A DNA stretch of 64,000 bases from an uncultured Clostridia bacterium (lineage in GTDB: Bacteria > Bacillota > Clostridia > Christensenellales > CAG-314). Position 1 is the stretch's first letter, and each line of letters opens with the position of its first letter. Shown piece by piece: positions 58,266 to 64,000 of the stretch. The notes below the pieces were generated by a model, which saw only the letters and a program-made list of their open reading frames with translations, was not told the origin of the DNA and did not search any database. The stretch is taken from contig CANQGO010000001.1 of assembly GCA_947623225.1 (NCBI GenBank), positions 62,001-126,000 of the forward strand, given 5' to 3'. The position numbers were made by a program, and so were the translations under genes.

Positions 58266-59470
58266 TGGAAACCAATAATGCAGGAATTGCAAAAATATTG
58301 ATTGTAGGTGTTGGCGGCGGAGGAGGTAATGCCGTCAACAGTATGATAAAAGCGGGAATACGCAATGTGGAATACCTTGCTTTGAATACCGACCAGCAAG
58401 CCCTATCCAAATTGAGCGCGAAGAAAATGCCTATAGGTGAGAAATTGACTAAAGGTTTGGGTGCCGGGGCCAATCCCGAAGTAGGCAAAGCCGCCGCTTT
58501 GGAAAGCAAGGAAGCCATACAGAATGCGCTACAAGGCGTAGATTTATTGTTTATTGCTGCCGGCATGGGCGGTGGAACAGGTACAGGTGCTGCACCTGTC
58601 GTGGCCCAAATCGCCAAAGAATTAGAGATATTGACCATTGCCGTAGTGACCAAGCCTTTTAACTTTGAAGGCGTAAAGCGCATGAAAAATGCCGAGATGG
58701 GAATAGAAAATCTCAAGGGGAATGTCGATTCTCTGGTTATCGTTCAAAATGAGAAATTGAACCGCGACAAAAACTTCTCCATTATGGACGCGTTCGCAAA
58801 GGCCGATGAGATTTTATTGCAAGGTATCAGAGGCATAACGGATATAGTAGTTCAAGACGGCAGAATCAATCTCGATCTGGCGGATATCAAATGTGTCATG
58901 CGCAATAGTGGAATGGCGCACATGGGCGTTGGCGAAGGTAAAGGTAAGAATAAGACAATAGATGCTATACGTAAGGCTGTATATTCGCCTTTGTTGGAAA
59001 CGACGATTCAAGGTGCGTCGAGTTTGATAGTTAATTTCCGCGGCGGAGAAGATTTGTCTTTGGATGAAGTGACTACAGGTGTAGATCTTGTCCGACAAGT
59101 GATATCACCGGATGCCAATGTTTTGTTCGGTGTTGGATTTGACGAAGAAATGAAGGACGAAGTGCAAGTCACACTTATTGCAACGGGCTTTTCCGGCAAG
59201 GGTGATGGTCGCGCGGCATTTTTCAGTAGTGAGGCGGCAACTCACGTCGCGGCAACAAATATACAGCGTTCGAACGCAGTCAATCAACCTACAGGTAACG
59301 GCAATCCTCTTGGATCGACGGAATCTGCACGCGATATGGCTCCACAAAGTACTCCGTTTGCCACGCAACCACAACGCGAGCAACCCGCTCCCGCGCAAAC
59401 TATTTCGGGGAATGTAGTCGTAGACGAAGATCCGTCCATTCCTCCGTTTTTACGCAGAATGAAAAATTAG
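58265..59470 (+). CDS. ftsZ: Cell division protein FtsZ
   Basis: VGGGGGNAVN, GGGTGTGAAPVVA, NFEGVKRMKNAE, C-terminal IPPFLRRMKN. Confidence 0.97.
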   Translation: METNNAGIAKILIVGVGGGGGNAVNSMIKAGIRNVEYLALNTDQQALSKLSAKKMPIGEKLTKGLGAGANPEVGKAAALESKEAIQNALQGVDLLFIAAGMGGGTGTGAAPVVAQIAKELEILTIAVVTKPFNFEGVKRMKNAEMGIENLKGNVDSLVIVQNEKLNRDKNFSIMDAFAKADEILLQGIRGITDIVVQDGRINLDLADIKCVMRNSGMAHMGVGEGKGKNKTIDAIRKAVYSPLLETTIQGASSLIVNFRGGEDLSLDEVTTGVDLVRQVISPDANVLFGVGFDEEMKDEVQVTLIATGFSGKGDGRAAFFSSEAATHVAATNIQRSNAVNQPTGNGNPLGSTESARDMAPQSTPFATQPQREQPAPAQTISGNVVVDEDPSIPPFLRRMKN

Positions 59471-59488
59471 TGTACAGTATTAAGTGGC

Positions 59489-59521
59489 AAAAGCGACTCA
59501 CCTCAAGAGTGGGTCGCTTTT
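59489..59521 (+). terminator. Terminator after ftsZ
   Basis: AAAAGCGACTCAC...GTGGGTCGCTTTT. Confidence 0.8.
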
Positions 59522-59591
59522 GTTATTGGCTTTGGTAATGTATGTATATTTTACTCATCTTTGGGTAAACTTTCATCAGGAGGTAGAAAAA

Positions 59592-59810
59592 ATGAAATCT
59601 ACAAAGAGTACAAATAACAAACCGGCTAAGAACACAAAAACGAGCGGCTGCTCCAACAGTCAGAATAAAACTTCCGATTGTTGCGGCAATAAACGCAGCA
59701 GCAAATCCTCTTCGCAAGAAGACGAGAGTGACCCACAAGGTAGTTACACCGGGAATCCCATTGGCTGGGGAAAATTTGCAGAGCCGATTCAGGATGCGGA
59801 CGATCTGTAA
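59592..59810 (+). CDS. Small hydrophilic Cys-containing hypothetical protein
   Basis: MKSTKSTNNKPAKNTKTSGCSNSQNKTSDCCGNKRSS...; SD AGGAGG 10 nt upstream. Confidence 0.6.
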   Translation: MKSTKSTNNKPAKNTKTSGCSNSQNKTSDCCGNKRSSKSSSQEDESDPQGSYTGNPIGWGKFAEPIQDADDL

Positions 59811-59812
59811 AT

Positions 59813-59843
59813 AAAAAGCTGTTGCGTTCTGCAACAGTTTTTT
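59813..59843. terminator. Bidirectional terminator between convergent small genes
   Basis: AAAAAGCTGTTGC-GTTCT-GCAACAGTTTTTT. Confidence 0.8.
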
Positions 59844-60063
59844 ATTTGCAGCGGTGATTGAACTCGACAGATACTCCGGCGGAACGATTGTCGCAATGTA
59901 AAGTGATTTTTCCTTTGGCACAGCGATAGGAATATACCAATGAATGCCCGTACTCGTCATGTGGCTTGGGTCGCTTGCAGCAATTGCGTCGCTGTTGCGA
60001 GCAACATATAGTATTCAGATAAGTTTGTTCATTTAGGAACCTTCCGGAATTGCAACACTTCAT
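59842..60063 (-). CDS. Small Cys-rich hypothetical protein, possibly leaderless
   Basis: MKCCNSGRFLNEQTYLNTICCSQQRRNCCKRPKPHDEYGHSLVYSYRCAKGK...; TTGACA upstream, terminator directly downstream. Confidence 0.45.
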   Translation of the reverse strand: MKCCNSGRFLNEQTYLNTICCSQQRRNCCKRPKPHDEYGHSLVYSYRCAKGKITLHCDNRSAGVSVEFNHRCK

Positions 60064-60159
60064 ATTAAACAATATGATTTGATCATAAAATTTGTCAAAA
60101 TACTTGAAAGTTTAATAAAAGTGTACTATACTGTGTTTATATCACAGGAGGATCTAACA

Positions 60160-60393
60160 ATGATTTTTGAAAAAGTACGCAGATTGCTCGCAGAATCTCT
60201 CAATATTGACGATCAGAGCAAGATCACAATGGAATCCAATATTGTTCAGGATTTGGGCGCAGACAGCCTTGATATGGTGGAAATGCTCATGTCTCTGGAA
60301 GATAATTTCGGAATTACCGTTCCTGACGAAGCGGCAAATGAGCTTGTAACGGTCGGTGCTATTGTTAAATATATAGAAGAACAAAAGAAGTAA
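60160..60393 (+). CDS. acpP: Acyl carrier protein
   Basis: QDLGADSLDMVEMLMSLEDNFGITVPDE; SD AGGAGG. Confidence 0.95.
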   Translation: MIFEKVRRLLAESLNIDDQSKITMESNIVQDLGADSLDMVEMLMSLEDNFGITVPDEAANELVTVGAIVKYIEEQKK

Positions 60394-60451
60394 AACTTTG
60401 ATTTTATAGTCCGAACGCACATTGTGCGTTCGGATTTTTGGATTAGCATAT

Positions 60452-61132
60452 ATGCAATACGAACAACTTGTAAAAATACTTAAAGAGAATGGAGATGTCG
60501 AAAAAGTAGCGTTTCAAAAAAAGATAGCAAATACTTCTGTGCCGAATTTAGGCTGTACTATTCCGTTTCTCAGACGATTAGCTAAAAATATCTCTTTGGA
60601 AGAGATGCAAAGTTTTCCAATTCATGAGTATTATGAGGTGGATTTGCTACGTTCCATTGTGATTGCCGAGTGTAAATTGCCGTTTGAACTAAAATCGATC
60701 CATCTTCTGCGTTTTGTGCAAACGATAGAAAATTGGGCAGTATGTGATGTGCCTGTCAGAATTCCAAAGGAAGAACGAGAGTGTTACTTTGATTTATTTG
60801 CCGGAATGTTGTCTGGCGACAAAACATTTGTATGCAGATACGGGATCGTTAATCTGATGAGCAAGTTCTCGGACGAAGCGCATATTAATAGGATATTCTT
60901 CGAATTGCCTAAAATACAATTATGGGGAAGTTACTATGTGGATATGGGCGTGGCATGGCTTATTGCTACGGCGATGACAAATTGTCGTGAACAAACTATG
61001 AAGTTTATGGAAAATGAAGGTAGGAATGTGTTGAGTCTGTTTGCTTACAACCGTGCTTTGCAGAAAATGAGAGACAGTCATTGTATAAGCGAAGAAGACA
61101 AAAAATGGACGCGGTGTATGAAGATGAATTAA
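60452..61132 (+). CDS. AlkD-like DNA alkylation repair (HEAT-repeat) protein
   Basis: NLGCTIPFLRRLAK, NWAVCDV, VRYGIVNLM-like segment, WLIATAM. Confidence 0.78.
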   Translation: MQYEQLVKILKENGDVEKVAFQKKIANTSVPNLGCTIPFLRRLAKNISLEEMQSFPIHEYYEVDLLRSIVIAECKLPFELKSIHLLRFVQTIENWAVCDVPVRIPKEERECYFDLFAGMLSGDKTFVCRYGIVNLMSKFSDEAHINRIFFELPKIQLWGSYYVDMGVAWLIATAMTNCREQTMKFMENEGRNVLSLFAYNRALQKMRDSHCISEEDKKWTRCMKMN

Positions 61133-61175
61133 GGTATAGATTCGTTGAAATATCGACGAATAGATCTTCTTCTTT

Positions 61176-61988
61176 ATGATATGCGAAGTTTGTCGCAATC
61201 AAATAAATAAAAATGAAGTTGCATACACTACAAATATGTATGAGACAACGGTCAGCGTAGAAAAAGAAAACAATCACTTGCTGAATTATGTGAAATGGCA
61301 GATGGAACAATCATTGATTCAAGTAGATGGATTGATGGCAGAGTCACAAGAATCATTACGTGATTATTTTTCTTTTGCGTGTGCAGATAATTATCGTTTT
61401 CAGATGCAGCGTCAACTGCGTGAGACTATATCTCAAACATTAGCGTTGGGCTACAAGAATGTTTATGTTCGCAAGTTACTGAAAATAGATAAAAACAGTT
61501 TTTTTCAAAATATACTTGTAAATACACTTTGTCTTTTTGACAATGACTATGATAGACAGGCCGTCAGACATTTAATTGACATTGAAAAGTCAATATATAT
61601 AGACGGTTATTACAATTTCCGCATGGAGACTTTGAAGAAAAAATGGCAGGAGATAGCTAATTTAGTAAATGATAATTACTATGTTATGACGGACAAGACG
61701 TTGATCGTCGAGTTTTTACAATATTTGTTGGAGTCATCTTCGTCTAAACTCAAGAAATTGACAGTATCGATTGAAAAAGAACGGTTTATTCTATACGGTG
61801 ATTCGGATGAGGTAATGGAACCCACAGCGTCTTTGGCAAAATATTCCGACATTGAAGAGGAAGTGATGCTGAATATGCTGTGGCTAAAGCCGCAAATGAT
61901 AAAGACATATTCTTCGCACCCTTTGAGTAATGATTTTAGAGCCATGTCAGAGCAGTTGTTTGATATAGAGTATATCAATGTTCCGTAA
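61176..61988 (+). CDS. ytxC: YtxC-like putative sporulation protein
   Basis: YYNFRMETLKKKWQEIANLVNDNYYVMTDKTLIVEFLQYLLESSSSKLKKLTV; located upstream of thrS. Confidence 0.7.
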   Translation: MICEVCRNQINKNEVAYTTNMYETTVSVEKENNHLLNYVKWQMEQSLIQVDGLMAESQESLRDYFSFACADNYRFQMQRQLRETISQTLALGYKNVYVRKLLKIDKNSFFQNILVNTLCLFDNDYDRQAVRHLIDIEKSIYIDGYYNFRMETLKKKWQEIANLVNDNYYVMTDKTLIVEFLQYLLESSSSKLKKLTVSIEKERFILYGDSDEVMEPTASLAKYSDIEEEVMLNMLWLKPQMIKTYSSHPLSNDFRAMSEQLFDIEYINVP

Positions 61989-62079
61989 TCGCTAAAAACA
62001 TTTTGTGCAATAAAAATTATGCAAATAGTTGACAGATTTTTGCGTTAGTACTAAAATTTGTTTATAAATACGTTATAGA

Positions 62080-62280
62080 TTGAGACATGTCTTGCGAATG
62101 TAGTCTTTCAGAGAGCAACAGATGGTGTGATTGTTGTAGGCGATATCGTAAGATACCACTCGATTTGACGCGTCGCTCCACGAAACGGAGTATAAAGAGT
62201 GTACGGCGAGAGCTGTAAAATAAGGTGGAACCGCGGAGTAATTTTCGTCCTTATGAGCAATAGGCTTGTAAGGTTTTTTT
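62080..62280 (+). ncRNA. T-box leader, threonine specifier ACC
   Basis: T-box AAGGTGGAACCGCG 62222-62235; candidate specifier GATACCACTC (ACC 62155-62157); terminator CCTTATGAGC/GCTTGTAAGG-TTTTTTT 62249-62280. Confidence 0.92.
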
Positions 62281-62295
62281 AATAAAGGAGGAACT

Positions 62296-64000
62296 ATGAT
62301 GTCTGTAAAAATCAAATTGCCGGATGGCAGTATCAAACAATTCGACGGACCGGTTACTTGCAATGAGGTTGCGCAGTCCATATCTATGGGCTTGGCAAAA
62401 AATGCCGTCTGCGCAGCAGTAAACGGTGTAAAGTGCGATATGAGCAAGATCTTGACCGAAGACTGTGATTTTAAGGTGTATACGCTGAAGGATGAAGAAG
62501 GACTGGAGGTGCTCAGACACTCTACGGCTCATTTGCTGGCACAGGCTGTTTCGCGCTTGTGGAAAAACGCCAAATTTGCCATTGGTCCCGCTATAAACAA
62601 CGGATTTTATTATGATATAGATTTCGGTGATGAAGTGATATCACCGGAAGATCTGCTTGCCATTGAAAGAGAAATGGCGAAGATCGTAGATGAGGATTTG
62701 CCCATAGTACGCAGTGAAATGTCTCGCGATGAGGCAATAGAGTATTTCCGTGAAAGAAATGATCAATATAAGGTGGAAATTCTATCCGAATTGGACGCCG
62801 ATACAGTTTCGTTGTATACGCAAGGAGAATATGTGGATTTGTGCCGTGGCCCACATATATCGTCTACGGGTAGACTGAAGGTGTTCAAACTTACAAGTAT
62901 TGCCGGGGCATATTGGCGTGGCAATACAAAAAATAAAATGTTGACACGCATATATGGTACGGCATTTGAAAAGAAAGCGCAATTGGACGAATACCTGATG
63001 CGGATCGAGGAAGCAAAAAAACGTGATCATCGTAAATTGGGTAAAGAACTTGATCTGTATGATATATTTGACGAAGGTCCAGGGTTCCCGTTCTTCTTCC
63101 CTAAAGGAATGATCTTGCGCAATTTGTTGGAGGACTTCTGGCGTCAGGAACATATAAAGGCGGGCTATCAGGAAATAAAGACGCCCATGATACTTAATCA
63201 GGAACTTTGGCATCGAAGCGGGCATTGGGATCATTATAAGGATAACATGTATGTCGTAAAGATCGACGACTCGGATTATGCTATAAAACCGATGAATTGT
63301 CCGGGCGGAATGCTTGTGTATAAGCGTAAATCTCATAGTTACAGAGATCTTCCCGAGCGTATGGCCGAGTTGGGATTGGTGCATCGTCATGAACTGTCCG
63401 GGGCATTGCATGGTCTTATGCGCGTCAGATGCTTTACTCAAGATGACGCACATATATTCATGACTCCGGAACAGATCGAAAGCGAAATCGAGGGAGTAGT
63501 GCGACTTATAGATAAAATTTATAAGGTATTTGGATTTAATTACAGCCTGGAACTTTCCACTCGTCCCGAAGATAGCATGGGAACGGACGAGGAATGGAAT
63601 ACCGCCACAGATGCGCTTAAAAAAGCACTTGAAACGCTGGGTAAGTCGTATGAGATAAACGAGGGCGACGGCGCATTCTATGGTCCCAAAATAGATTTCC
63701 ACCTGGAAGACAGTCTGGGCCGTACATGGCAATGCGGTACCATTCAGTTGGACTTCCAGATGCCTGAACGCTTTGATTTGACATATATTGGCCAAGATGG
63801 TGAGAAACATCGTCCGGTAATGATCCACCGCGTCGTATTTGGCAGTATAGAACGCTTTATAGCTATTTTGACGGAACATTATGCCGGCGCATTTCCGTTG
63901 TGGTTGGCACCGGTACAAATCAAGTTGATACCCATTTCCGAAAATCAAACGGAGTACGCACAGTCTGTCTGTGATAAGTTGACTGCGATGGGCTTCCGCG
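62296..64000 (+). CDS. thrS: Threonine-tRNA ligase, truncated by window end
   Basis: TGS domain, HSTAHLLAQAV, YTQGEYVDLCRGPH, MNCPGG, RHELSGALHGLMRVRCFTQDDAH. Confidence 0.97.
   Translation, partial: MMSVKIKLPDGSIKQFDGPVTCNEVAQSISMGLAKNAVCAAVNGVKCDMSKILTEDCDFKVYTLKDEEGLEVLRHSTAHLLAQAVSRLWKNAKFAIGPAINNGFYYDIDFGDEVISPEDLLAIEREMAKIVDEDLPIVRSEMSRDEAIEYFRERNDQYKVEILSELDADTVSLYTQGEYVDLCRGPHISSTGRLKVFKLTSIAGAYWRGNTKNKMLTRIYGTAFEKKAQLDEYLMRIEEAKKRDHRKLGKELDLYDIFDEGPGFPFFFPKGMILRNLLEDFWRQEHIKAGYQEIKTPMILNQELWHRSGHWDHYKDNMYVVKIDDSDYAIKPMNCPGGMLVYKRKSHSYRDLPERMAELGLVHRHELSGALHGLMRVRCFTQDDAHIFMTPEQIESEIEGVVRLIDKIYKVFGFNYSLELSTRPEDSMGTDEEWNTATDALKKALETLGKSYEINEGDGAFYGPKIDFHLEDSLGRTWQCGTIQLDFQMPERFDLTYIGQDGEKHRPVMIHRVVFGSIERFIAILTEHYAGAFPLWLAPVQIKLIPISENQTEYAQSVCDKLTAMGFR

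Noticed and set aside
59484-59591. Upstream extension of the small post-ftsZ ORF
   Set aside because: It overlaps the ftsZ terminator hairpin; the SD-preceded ATG is at 59592.
62782-63948. 388-aa minus-strand ORF
   Set aside because: Antisense to thrS, which is unambiguous on the plus strand.

Overview
64-kb window of a Bacillota (Clostridia-like) chromosome, mostly ordinary core genome with a few accessory islands. Main blocks: ABC exporter ATPase; GH3 beta-glucosidase; pgi-hisS-P-type ATPase; ABC-F ATPase; SDR, hydrolase and M3 peptidase; deoC; two divergent tRNAs (Leu-CAA, Arg-CCG); aldo/keto reductase and thioesterase; a type III restriction-modification island (XRE-mod-res, ~19.8-24.1 kb); a copper locus (CopA with an in-frame CopZ-like tail, then CsoR-like); a yqfC-yqfD-phoH-pgpH-ybeY-era-yqzL-recO cluster; two ABC exporter genes; a Zn/Cd-type ATPase-HMA-ArsR operon; a collagen-like protein; mgtE behind an M-box; a Spo0A-like regulator; TetR; a dcw cluster (mraZ to ftsZ); acpP; an AlkD-like protein; ytxC; and thrS behind a T-box (cut by the window end). 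No CRISPR, rRNA, phage or IS element was recognised. Strongest observations: (1) the Spo0A homologue has Glu at the phospho-acceptor Asp position and lacks the acidic pair, and has 0A-box-like sites upstream; (2) the CopZ-like domain fused to CopA keeps its own strong Shine-Dalgarno and ATG; (3) four operator-like repeats at roughly helical spacing lie between the XRE gene and the type III mod gene; (4) an apparently untranslated promoter-to-terminator unit of ~160 nt lies before mraZ. All homology calls come from reading motifs and gene order; no database search was run.
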